Positions 1 to 6,009 of a DNA stretch of 7,171 nucleotides are shown here, one piece after another (position 1 is the first letter of the stretch; every line of letters begins with the position of its first letter). The position numbers and the translations under genes were made by a program. Under the pieces are notes generated by a model. That model did no database searches. It saw only the letters and a list, made by a program, of their open reading frames with translations, and was not told the DNA's origin. The stretch comes from Methanomicrobiales archaeon. Lineage in GTDB: Archaea > Halobacteriota > Methanomicrobia > Methanomicrobiales > Methanoculleaceae. The stretch covers positions 1 to 7,171 of the forward strand of contig JAAYND010000247.1 of the NCBI GenBank assembly GCA_012521035.1, in the 5' to 3' direction.

Positions 1-464
1 GTGCCTGCCCAGTACTCAAAGAGCGGCAGGCGTTCGGTTCCGGTATCGACGAGCACCCCGGCCCTGGTATCGGTCGCCGGGAGGATGGTCGCCCCGATGC
101 TCAGCGCCCGGCACTGTGCCTGCACCGCCTCTGTCAGGGTCAGTCCCCGCCGGAGGAGGCCTGTCTTTGCGATCTCTACGGCCCGGGCGCGGTCTCCGAT
201 CGGGAGGGATTCGTCTCCCGCCACCTTTGAGAGGTAGTTGTGGGTGGTGAAGGTATCTCCCCTGATCCCCCACCACCGGTTGGTATCGAGGATACCTGCG
301 AAGAGGAAGATGGCAGCATCGATATCAGGCGCAGAGTGGTTCCCCGAGATCCTGGAGTCCATGGCGGTGCTCGCGACCACAGCGATCTCGCTGTCATGGA
401 GGATCTGCCGGGAGCCCCGTATGAGCGCGAGGGATCCGGGGCCGGCCGAGAGGAAAGTGATCAT
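1..464 (-). CDS. cofD: CofD-like protein (2-phospho-L-lactate transferase family), N-terminal half, partial
   Basis: CofD joins a 2-phospholactyl group to the deazaflavin Fo in the cytoplasm, making F420-0. The visible 154 residues start MITFLSAGPG and follow the family from the first residue. SGNHSAPDIDA (residues 40-50) matches the conserved PDxD region, RWWGIRGDTF (63-72) is nearly diagnostic, GDRARA lies at 90-95, TLTEA at 109-113 and FEYW at 149-152. About half of a roughly 300-residue family protein is present; the rest lies beyond position 1. ATG at 464 is chosen because it matches the family N-terminus; a GGAG lies almost against it, an unusually short spacing. Compared with CofD as I remember it, several signature positions differ: GGTGTPK reads AGPGSLA, NTAED reads STAMD, GDRDRA reads GDRARA and LPMSDD reads LPATDT. 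It may be a diverged paralogue with another substrate or no activity, so the symbol marks the family only. It is divergent from the HD gene. Confidence 0.75.
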   Translation of the reverse strand, partial: MITFLSAGPGSLALIRGSRQILHDSEIAVVASTAMDSRISGNHSAPDIDAAIFLFAGILDTNRWWGIRGDTFTTHNYLSKVAGDESLPIGDRARAVEIAKTGLLRRGLTLTEAVQAQCRALSIGATILPATDTRAGVLVDTGTERLPLFEYWAG

Positions 465-509
465 TCTCCATACTTTTATCTCCCTTCTACAAAGAACCTT
501 AACGGACGA
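465..509. promoter_or_regulatory. 45-base divergent intergenic gap with TATA-like element
   Basis: Only 45 bases separate the CofD-like start (464, minus) from the HD gene start (510, plus), so both promoters must lie here or in the flanking coding DNA. The T-rich stretch ACTTTTATCT at 472-481 is the best TATA candidate for the plus strand. It would place a transcript start a few bases before 510, which suits a leaderless or near-leaderless mRNA, and I see no strong Shine-Dalgarno before 510. On the minus strand, TTAAGG around 498-503 is a weak candidate. This is inferred from spacing only. Confidence 0.35.
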
Positions 510-1718
510 ATGAAGATCATCAAAGACCCTGTCCACGGCTACGTCGAGGCCGACGAACTCACACTCAGGCTGCTCGACTCCGGGGAGGTCCAGCGGCTCC
601 GCCACATAACCCAGCTCGGGTTTGCAAACCTCGTCTACCCCGGCGCAAACCACACCCGGTTTGAGCACTCCCTCGGGACGATGCACCTGGCCGGGATCAT
701 GTGCGGCAACCTCGGGCTCGATGCCGGCGAGACGAGGCTCGTCACAACGGCCGCCCTCCTCCATGATATCGGCCACGGCCCCTTCTCCCACGTCACCGAA
801 CCGGTGATGAAGGAGTTTGCCGGCCGGTGTCATCACCAGGTCGAGGAGATCGTCGAGGAAGGGCCGATCGCCGGGATCCTCGAGGACGAAGGGCTCGATC
901 CGGCCGAGGTCTGCGCGATCATATCAGGCGACCACCGCCTCGCCGGCATAATCCACGGGAGCCTGGACGTCGACCGGATGGACTACCTGATGCGGGATGC
1001 ACACTACACCGGCGTCCCCTACGGGATGGTCGATGCACACCGGCTTATCCGGTGCTCGATCCTCGCTGGATCGGGTGTCGCGCTCAATGAGGGTGGGATC
1101 AACGCCGCCGAGTCGCTCCTCATCGCCCGGACCCTGATGCGACCGGCGGTCTACTTCCACCACGTGAGCAGGATCGCGTCGAGCATGTTCGTCCACGCGC
1201 TCAGGGAGGAGGTGTTGAATGTCTCCGGCACAGATCCGCAAGAACTCGTGCGGATGGATGATGCTGCCTGCATGGAGCGGCTGAAACACTCGTCCCACCC
1301 GATCACCCGCGACCTCGCCCACCGGGTCTACGCCCGCAATCTCTACAAGAGAGCGCTCTATGTTGGCTCCGACCGGGTGAACGCCGCAGCCCTCCAGCAG
1401 AACCTCGGGCCGGCCCGGGAACGGGAGCTGGCCATTGCCATCGCTGAGACCGCGGGTCTCCCGGAAGAGGAGGTTCTCGTCGATATCCCACCGCTTCCAC
1501 GCGATCTCTCGATGGAGGTCCGTGTCAGGAACAGCCACGCGATGGTGGATATCGAGGCGGTCTCGCCGCTCATCAATACCCTCAACGATACCCGGCGGCA
1601 GCAGTGGCGCCTCGGTGTCTATACAACACAGCCCAACCGGGAGAGAGTTGAATCCGCGGCGATCGAGGTTCTCCGGGTGAAGCGGGCGACAAAACAGGAT
1701 AAACTCGTGGTGGCGTAA
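510..1718 (+). CDS. HD-domain phosphohydrolase (SAMHD1-like / COG1078 type)
   Basis: This 402-residue protein begins MKIIKDPVHGYVEA, the usual opening of the COG1078 HD family. The metal-binding set is complete: H53 in RFEHSLG, H85-D86 in ALLHDIGHGPFSH and D155 in LDVDRMDYL. By alignment from memory these match SAMHD1 H167, H206-D207 and D311. The nucleotide-contact positions R50, Y159, D163 and H165 also have counterparts. Family members hydrolyse dNTPs or other nucleotides in the cytoplasm; the substrate cannot be read here. ATG 510 is chosen because the frame extends about 90 codons further upstream only as the antisense of the CofD-like gene and shows no family similarity there. The stop is 2 bases before ubiX, so the two are very probably co-transcribed, and the HD gene would be the first gene of the isoprenoid run. 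The C-terminal region (about 300-402) is less conserved and basic at its end. There is no signal peptide or membrane segment. Confidence 0.9.
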   Translation: MKIIKDPVHGYVEADELTLRLLDSGEVQRLRHITQLGFANLVYPGANHTRFEHSLGTMHLAGIMCGNLGLDAGETRLVTTAALLHDIGHGPFSHVTEPVMKEFAGRCHHQVEEIVEEGPIAGILEDEGLDPAEVCAIISGDHRLAGIIHGSLDVDRMDYLMRDAHYTGVPYGMVDAHRLIRCSILAGSGVALNEGGINAAESLLIARTLMRPAVYFHHVSRIASSMFVHALREEVLNVSGTDPQELVRMDDAACMERLKHSSHPITRDLAHRVYARNLYKRALYVGSDRVNAAALQQNLGPARERELAIAIAETAGLPEEEVLVDIPPLPRDLSMEVRVRNSHAMVDIEAVSPLINTLNDTRRQQWRLGVYTTQPNRERVESAAIEVLRVKRATKQDKLVVA

Positions 1719-1720
1719 CC

Positions 1721-2266
1721 ATGGAGAAAGAATTTGTCATCGGGGTCACGGGTGCGAGCGGGATCATATACGCCCGCCGCCTGCTCGAGGTGCTCTGCGA
1801 CCAGGCGCGAGTGCATATCGTGATATCGGACGTCGCCCGGCAGATAGCCGGGATCGAGGGTGAAGACCTCTCGGGGTTTTCCGCCATCTATGCCGAGAAC
1901 AGCAACCTCGCGGCCGATATAGCGAGCGGATCGTTTCGCTACGATGCGATGGCGATCGTGCCCTGTAGCATGAAGACGCTCTCGGCGGTCAGCAACGGGT
2001 TTGCCGATAACCTGATCGCCCGGGCAGCGGACGTCTGCCTCAAGGAGAAACGGCCGCTCCTCCTCCTGATCCGGGAGATGCCACTCTCCCGGATTCACTT
2101 AAAGAACATGCTTGCCGCCGATGAAGCGGGCGCGACCGTTATGGTCGCAAGCCCGCCCTTCTACCAGCGCCCGGAGACGATCGACGACCTCGTCGATATG
2201 GTGGTGGCCCGGGTGCTCGACCACCTGGGGGTCGATCATACCCTGGGATCTCGATGGAGTGGATGA
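1721..2266 (+). CDS. ubiX: UbiX flavin prenyltransferase
   Basis: UbiX attaches a dimethylallyl group to FMN, giving prenylated FMN, the cofactor of UbiD-type decarboxylases. The 181 residues are normal length for the family. Visible marks are the flavin-binding loop GVTGASG (8-14), VPCSMKTLSAVSNG (80-93), DNLIARAADVCLKE (96-109), the IREMPLS segment (117-123) corresponding to the usual PRETPLS, HLKNML (126-131), and PPFY followed by TIDDLVD (145-159). The key acidic and aromatic positions of the family are therefore retained. ATG 1721 lies 2 bases after the HD stop; a GGTGGC overlapping the end of the HD gene is the only upstream purine-rich match. The stop is 3 bases before the UbiD-family gene, so cofactor maker and cofactor user are coupled. 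The last ten residues are a variable tail. I am sure of the family; the prenyl donor (DMAP or DMAPP) cannot be told. Confidence 0.95.
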   Translation: MEKEFVIGVTGASGIIYARRLLEVLCDQARVHIVISDVARQIAGIEGEDLSGFSAIYAENSNLAADIASGSFRYDAMAIVPCSMKTLSAVSNGFADNLIARAADVCLKEKRPLLLLIREMPLSRIHLKNMLAADEAGATVMVASPPFYQRPETIDDLVDMVVARVLDHLGVDHTLGSRWSG

Positions 2267-2269
2267 AAC

Positions 2270-3511
2270 ATGCGTACCTTTATAGATTCGATGCGGAAGC
2301 AGGGCAGGGTCGAGGATATCGAAGAGCCCTGCTCGACCATCTACGAGGCTCCCCGTATGGCGAGCCGGACCGATAAGATCCTCTTCTTCCATGACCTCGA
2401 CGGTCACCGCGGGGTGATGAACCTGCTCGGGAACCGTGGAGCGCTTGCAGCGGCGCTCGGTCTCGAAGAGCGCGACCTTGTCCGGCACCTCGCGGCCGCG
2501 ACCTACAATGGTCGTGTGGTAGATGTCGGGGAATGCGAGGGCGGCGTTCCCGTCGACCTCTCCCGCATCCCGGTCATGAAGCACTACCCCGGGGACGCGG
2601 GCCGGTACTTCACGGCGGGGGTGGTCTTCTCGTGCTCTGGCGGTATCGAGAATGCATCCATCCACCGGATGATGGTCCTCGACGACCGCCGGGTGGTGGC
2701 CCGCCTGGTCGAGGGGAGGCATACCCACACGCTGCTTAAAGAGGCACTTACCGCAGGCGAGAGGCTCCCGGTCGCGGTCACGGTCGGAACCCACCCACTC
2801 GTGACGTTTGCGACCTCCACCCGCGTCCCGGAGGGGAAAGAACTCGCCTACGCGGCAGAACTCCTGGGCGGGGAGATCGCCGTCCGGAGGTGTGCAAACG
2901 GTGTCCGTGTCCCGGATGCCGAGATCGTTCTTGAGGGCTACATCGGGGCAGATATGGCAAGCGAAGGGCCGTTCGTCGATATCACCGGAACATACGACCC
3001 CGTGCGGCAGCAACCGGTGATCGAGTTTACCCGTATGTACTGCAAGGAAGACCCCATCTACCACGGTATCCTCCCCGCCGGCGATGAGCACAAACTTCTG
3101 ATGGGCGCGCCGTATGAGCCGAAGATCTACCGCGCGGTCGGTGAGGTGACGACGGTCCGAAACGTCCTTCTCACGAAGGGCGGGGCCGGCTACCTCCATG
3201 CGGTGGTTCAGATCCGGAAGAACACCAACGGTGATGCGAAGAACGCCATCATGGCGGCGTTTGCAGCCCACACCTCCCTCAAGCATGTCGTGGTGGTGGA
3301 TGAGGATATCGATATCTACGACCCCCATGACGTCGAATACGCGATCGCTACAAGGGTCCGGGGCGATACCGATATCATGATCATCCCCGGCGTGCGTGGT
3401 TCGTCACTCGATCCGATGCGGCTCGGCGATGGGACGAACGTGAAGGTCGGGGTCGATGCCACGATCGTTATGGGGAGGGAGGACGAATTGAAGAGAGCGG
3501 AGTGGCTGTAA
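2270..3511 (+). CDS. UbiD-family decarboxylase, probable anhydromevalonate phosphate decarboxylase
   Basis: This 413-residue protein is a UbiD-family, prenyl-FMN-dependent decarboxylase. Marks are NASIHRMMVLD (128-138, cofactor-loop region), ARLVEGRHTH (144-153), LEGYIGADMASEGPFVDITG (221-240, containing conserved acidic residues E222 and E232 of the active-site region) and DPHDVEYAIATR (351-362), the family's C-terminal metal and dimer region. The length fits the short archaeal branch rather than the roughly 490-residue bacterial UbiD. Its neighbours decide the likely substrate: UbiX is immediately upstream and the aconitase X large subunit immediately downstream. That combination is the archaeal mevalonate module, in which this enzyme turns trans-anhydromevalonate 5-phosphate into isopentenyl phosphate. 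A GGAG at 2256-2259 is well placed for ATG 2270. A ubiquinone or menaquinone role is less likely given the context. Family assignment is firm; the substrate is inferred from gene order. Confidence 0.88.
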   Translation: MRTFIDSMRKQGRVEDIEEPCSTIYEAPRMASRTDKILFFHDLDGHRGVMNLLGNRGALAAALGLEERDLVRHLAAATYNGRVVDVGECEGGVPVDLSRIPVMKHYPGDAGRYFTAGVVFSCSGGIENASIHRMMVLDDRRVVARLVEGRHTHTLLKEALTAGERLPVAVTVGTHPLVTFATSTRVPEGKELAYAAELLGGEIAVRRCANGVRVPDAEIVLEGYIGADMASEGPFVDITGTYDPVRQQPVIEFTRMYCKEDPIYHGILPAGDEHKLLMGAPYEPKIYRAVGEVTTVRNVLLTKGGAGYLHAVVQIRKNTNGDAKNAIMAAFAAHTSLKHVVVVDEDIDIYDPHDVEYAIATRVRGDTDIMIIPGVRGSSLDPMRLGDGTNVKVGVDATIVMGREDELKRAEWL

Positions 3512-3515
3512 GTTC

Positions 3516-4676
3516 ATGTACCTGGATACGAGTGATGAGAAGGTTCTCGCCGGCGAGTTCGGCGAGACGCCGCAGAAGATGATGGAGATCCTGGTCGCGC
3601 TCGGGGATGTCTACGAGGCCGAGAGGCTGGTGCCGATCGCAAGCGCCCAGGTGAGTGGCGCATCCTACAAGACCATCGGGAAGTGGGGGCTTGCCTGGTT
3701 GCAGAGTCTCGATGCCCGGGTGGCCGTCCCGACGGTCTTAAACCCGATCGGGATGCCACGGGAGGGCTGGCAGGAGTTCGGGATCGATGAAGAGTTCGCC
3801 CGGAACCAGATTCAGGTCGTCGAGGCCTACCGGCGGCTCGGCATAAAACTGGAGTGCACCTGCACCCCCTACTACCTCAATATCACGGAGTACGGGGAGC
3901 ACCTGGCCTGGTCTGAGTCTTCGGCGGTCGCCTACGCAAACTCGGTCCTCGGGGCCCGGACGAACCGGGAGGGCGGTCCGAGCGCACTTGCGGCGGCGAT
4001 CATCGGGAAGACACCCTACTATGGCCTTCATATCGTCGCAAACCGGCGGCCACAGGTCGTCGTCGAGGTTGAGGAAGGTGCGGGCCCGCGGGCCGACCAC
4101 TGGGGTGCGATCGGGCACGTCGCCGGGAAGAAGGTGGGGAACCGGATCCCGATCCTCGAGGGAATCAGGCCGAACCGCGACCAGCTCAAGGCGCTCGGGG
4201 CGGCGATGGCGGCGACCGGTGCGGTCGCGCTCTTCCATGTGGATAAGATCACCCCCGAGGCCCGGGTCTTCTCGTTCAAGACTGATGACCTTGAGCGGGT
4301 GACGGTGACCGGGGATGAGGTCGAGGCGCTCTTTGTGGAGAGTGAGGTCGAAGCGGTCGCTGTGGGCTGCCCGCACTGTTCTACCGACGAGCTCCGGGAG
4401 CTTGCGGATCTCCTCCGGGGGAAGACGACGACAAAGCCCTTCTACATCTTTGTATCCCGGGGAGTCGCGGAGAAGAACTCAGACCTCGTGGCCACGATCG
4501 AGAGGAGCGGCGCCAGGGTGATCCCGGATACCTGTATGGTCGTCTCGCCGAGGATGGATGAGTTCGCGTCGATCATGGTGGACTCAGGAAAAGCGCTTGC
4601 CTATGTTCCGGGGATGTGCGGGGCGCTTGCCCGGATAGGAACGCGAAAAGAGTGTGTCGAGGTCGCGACGGGGTGA
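3516..4676 (+). CDS. Aconitase X catalytic (large) subunit, probable phosphomevalonate dehydratase
   Basis: The 386 residues match aconitase X (formerly DUF521), the catalytic part of phosphomevalonate dehydratase, which removes water from (R)-5-phosphomevalonate using an iron-sulphur cluster. Marks are SAQVSGASYKTIGKWGL (43-59), TVLNPIGMPREGW (73-85), LECTCTPYYL (112-121), the SESSAVAYANSVLGARTNREGG stretch (133-154), VGCPHCSTDEL (283-293) and DTCMVVSPRM (338-347). C114 or C116, C285 or C288 and C340 are the candidate cluster ligands. The start is 4 bases after the UbiD-family stop, with GGAG at 3499-3502 about 13 bases upstream of ATG. The swivelling small subunit (DUF126, about 130 residues) is neither fused to it nor next to it: the following gene is on the other strand. 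Other aconitase X branches act on hydroxyproline derivatives, but the UbiX and UbiD neighbours favour the mevalonate role. It is last in the run. Confidence 0.9.
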   Translation: MYLDTSDEKVLAGEFGETPQKMMEILVALGDVYEAERLVPIASAQVSGASYKTIGKWGLAWLQSLDARVAVPTVLNPIGMPREGWQEFGIDEEFARNQIQVVEAYRRLGIKLECTCTPYYLNITEYGEHLAWSESSAVAYANSVLGARTNREGGPSALAAAIIGKTPYYGLHIVANRRPQVVVEVEEGAGPRADHWGAIGHVAGKKVGNRIPILEGIRPNRDQLKALGAAMAATGAVALFHVDKITPEARVFSFKTDDLERVTVTGDEVEALFVESEVEAVAVGCPHCSTDELRELADLLRGKTTTKPFYIFVSRGVAEKNSDLVATIERSGARVIPDTCMVVSPRMDEFASIMVDSGKALAYVPGMCGALARIGTRKECVEVATG

Positions 4677-4690
4677 GGGGTGAGGGATCT

Positions 4691-4709
4691 CGACCCCCTA
4701 CCGGGGTCG
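4691..4709. terminator. Perfect 7-bp hairpin between convergent genes
   Basis: CGACCCC (4691-4697) and GGGGTCG (4703-4709) pair perfectly around the five-base loop CTACC. It lies 14 bases after the stop of the aconitase X gene and includes the TAG stop of the convergent PRC-barrel gene (4698-4700). Its position suits an RNA 3' end or transcript-stabilising structure for one or both genes. No long T run follows on either strand, and archaeal termination usually relies on T tracts rather than hairpins, so the terminator function is uncertain. Confidence 0.4.
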
Positions 4710-5180
4710 CTCCCTTGTTTCAACCCGCTCGGTCGTCACGACCTCGGGCGGAGGGGTCTTTGACCGCGCTATGGCCTCTGCCTCCTCCCTGCTCGGCGGT
4801 TCAGTAATTGGCCGGCCAGTCCTGATCAGGTCCCAGTCCGCTTCCCGGGGCCAGTTATCCGCCGGGAAACCGGATGATTCGTCCAGCCGGTGTTTATCGA
4901 TGTTCACGACGAAGACCTCGTTGCCCGGGTGGTAGGCGAGTGCCTCAGGAGGGATGGCAAACTTCTTTCTTCCCACGCCGAGCATGCCACCGTGCTTGAG
5001 CACCATATACTTCACCTGACCGGTGGGGAACGCGATCTGCATGTCTGAGATCTCTCCGAGGTCATCCCCTTCAGGGTTGACCACCTTCTTACCTATGGCA
5101 TCATGCGCCGACATGAACCACTCCTCGCCGGTGGTCTGTGTCCTGCGTTCCATGATGACCTCTGATCTTCCTTCTGGCAT
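4698..5180 (-). CDS. PRC-barrel domain protein with hydrophilic C-terminal tail
   Basis: The PRC barrel spans about residues 24-105 of 160. It shows AHDAIGKKVVNPEGDDLGEI (25-44), then YMVLKHGGMLGVGRKKFAIP (58-77), then VFVVNIDKHRLDESSGF (89-105) and the family's NWP (109-111). PRC barrels are small beta folds found in RNA-processing (RimM), photosynthetic and archaeal stress or unknown proteins; they act by protein contacts, and I can assign no specific job here. Residues 112-160 form a charged, proline-rich tail likely to be disordered. Two starts are possible. ATG 5180 follows a GGAG at 5192-5195 with an A-rich spacer. ATG 5153 (MERRTQ) follows AGAGGTCATC, a better Shine-Dalgarno match. Homology begins only near residue 24, so it does not decide. 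There is no signal peptide or membrane helix. It converges on the aconitase X gene and diverges from the small gene at 5319. Confidence 0.85.
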   Translation of the reverse strand: MPEGRSEVIMERRTQTTGEEWFMSAHDAIGKKVVNPEGDDLGEISDMQIAFPTGQVKYMVLKHGGMLGVGRKKFAIPPEALAYHPGNEVFVVNIDKHRLDESSGFPADNWPREADWDLIRTGRPITEPPSREEAEAIARSKTPPPEVVTTERVETRERPR

Positions 5181-5243
5181 TTTTTTTCATCTCCAGTATT
5201 GCCAATCCGGGGTGTGCCCGGTGGGGCAGAGAGTGGCGTGACT

Positions 5244-5251
5244 ACTTAAAG
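5244..5251. promoter_or_regulatory. TATA-like element possibly shared by divergent genes
   Basis: ACTTAAAG, centred on the palindromic core TTAA (5246-5249), is the main AT-rich island between the PRC-barrel start (5180, minus) and the small gene start (5319, plus). Archaeal transcription begins about 25 bases from the TATA centre. One element read both ways would therefore start RNAs near 5222 (minus) and 5274 (plus), with leaders of about 40-45 bases to each start codon. The spacing also argues against the upstream starts at 5253 and 5259 for the plus gene. No experiment supports it. Confidence 0.35.
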
Positions 5252-5318
5252 ATTGTCCATGGGCCGGCAGAATCCGGGTCACAGCAGGCGGGTCGGGAGG
5301 CGGCGGTTTGAGGGACAA

Positions 5319-5639
5319 ATGGATGAGGTTATCTATCAGCGGGTCTACTCCACTCATATGGGGCGTACTGTCAGGCTGGACCTCACCGCGATCCTCGAGG
5401 AGACGGGTGAGCTGAAACACTTCCTCGACCTGGGTAGCGCCTGCCTGCAGGCACAGGGTCCTCTGTCGCAGGAAGCGTCTGAGGCTCTGGTCTTTGGACT
5501 GGCCGATGAACTTGAGGAGCACCTGCGTGCGATGCGTGACGCGCAGGGATCTGCTACCATCGATGACCTGCGGGTCTGGACCCGGGCCTGGATCGAGAGA
5601 CGGCGGGAAGCGTTTCTGGAAGGGGTATCGCAGGGGTAG
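5319..5639 (+). CDS. Small hypothetical protein, helical and acidic
   Basis: I do not recognise this 106-residue protein. It begins MDEVIYQRVYSTHMGRTVRL. The middle looks helical (TAILEETGELKHFLDL, 23-38; SQEASEALVFGLADELEEHL, 50-69), followed by a linker and a second helix rich in W, R and E (DDLRVWTRAWIERRREAFLE, 82-101). It has no cysteines suitable for metal binding, no signal peptide and no membrane segment. ATG 5319 is chosen over TTG 5253 and ATG 5259: a GAGGG lies about 6 bases before it, the TATA-like element at 5244-5251 would start RNA inside the longer versions, and the extra N-terminus (GRQNPGHSRRVGRRRFEGQ) is low-complexity and basic. Several overlapping open frames exist on both strands because of the GC-rich sequence, but this one has the most protein-like composition. 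A role as a small regulatory or partner protein is possible but unsupported. Confidence 0.55.
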   Translation: MDEVIYQRVYSTHMGRTVRLDLTAILEETGELKHFLDLGSACLQAQGPLSQEASEALVFGLADELEEHLRAMRDAQGSATIDDLRVWTRAWIERRREAFLEGVSQG

Positions 5640-5955
5640 CCGGGGGAGGCGGGGCTGTGATCTCTCACCCGGCCCCCACTCCGGAGCCGGAGCCCTACTC
5701 CGTGATCGTGATCCGGATGAGCGCGCAGGTGCTCCACCGCCCGGGCCAGGAAAATTTCTGGTGCCGGCGGAGGTAGACTTGCGACTCTGGCGATCTGGTG
5801 CCTGTCGGGGGGGCGGATCGCGAGACGAGCGATCTCCTGCACGCGATCGAGCAACCGGCGGCCGGACCTCCGGGTTGATGCGGATCCCGGAGACCTGTAA
5901 TCCCCCCCCGGGTACTGAATTTTCCAATGAGAGCAGTCCAGAGGTCGCCGGATCG
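5640..5955. other. 316-base GC-rich stretch without a convincing gene; possible decayed coding sequence
   Basis: No frame here has both a good start and protein-like composition. On the minus strand two adjoining frames look like broken coding sequence. One reads VSGIRINPEVR around 5860-5895. A second, shifted by one base, continues as LLDRVQEIARLAIRPPDRHQ and then APEIFLARAVEHLRAHPDHD, down to about 5700. Homopolymer runs of seven G (5807-5813) and eight C (5902-5909) lie within the same stretch and could mark frameshift points. The family is not recognised. It could equally be non-coding DNA whose GC bias creates open frames. Confidence 0.3.
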
Positions 5956-5995
5956 AAATACTAATAAAATACTAATATCTACTAAATTAGTATTT
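5956..5995. repeat. TACTAA half-site array, putative operator/promoter of the Fic gene
   Basis: AAATACTAATA occurs twice in perfect tandem (5956-5966 and 5967-5977), and its complement ATTAGTATTT lies at 5986-5995. The core TACTAA starts at 5959, 5970 and 5980, giving spacings of 11 and 10 bases, about one DNA turn. The last copy forms a palindrome with TTAGTA (5987-5992) around a single A. The block ends 14 bases before the Fic ATG and is the most AT-rich part of the window, so it probably also contains the TATA element. Helically phased half-sites plus a palindrome suggest cooperative binding by a repressor. Confidence 0.65.
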
Positions 5996-6009
5996 ACAGG
6001 ATTGAGCCC

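Noticed and set aside
240..509. Upstream extension of the HD protein by 90 codons from GTG 240
   Set aside because: It lies entirely antisense to the CofD-like gene or in the divergent gap, and the family N-terminus (KDPVHGYV) begins right after ATG 510.
924..1538. 204-codon minus-strand open frame within the HD gene
   Set aside because: Shadow frame opposite conserved HD coding sequence.
2099..3328. 409-codon open frame on the minus strand
   Set aside because: It is the mirror of the UbiD-family gene and the end of ubiX; its translation is rich in H, R, D and G with no recognisable domain, typical of a GC-rich shadow frame.
3738..4376. 212-codon minus-strand open frame within the aconitase X gene
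   Set aside because: Shadow of a well-supported conserved gene; no family features.
5187..5927. 246-codon minus-strand open frame across the small gene and the following gap
   Set aside because: Composition is dominated by P, R, S and G, with no start signal or domain; it overlaps the better-supported plus-strand gene. Only a short part near 5860-5895 is kept as a possible remnant.
5494..5964. 156-codon plus-strand open frame overlapping the end of the small gene
   Set aside because: Low-complexity R/G/P-rich translation, and it starts inside another gene.
5956..5995. CRISPR-like repeats
   Set aside because: The units are 10-11 bases and contiguous, with no spacers; the arrangement fits protein-binding half-sites instead.
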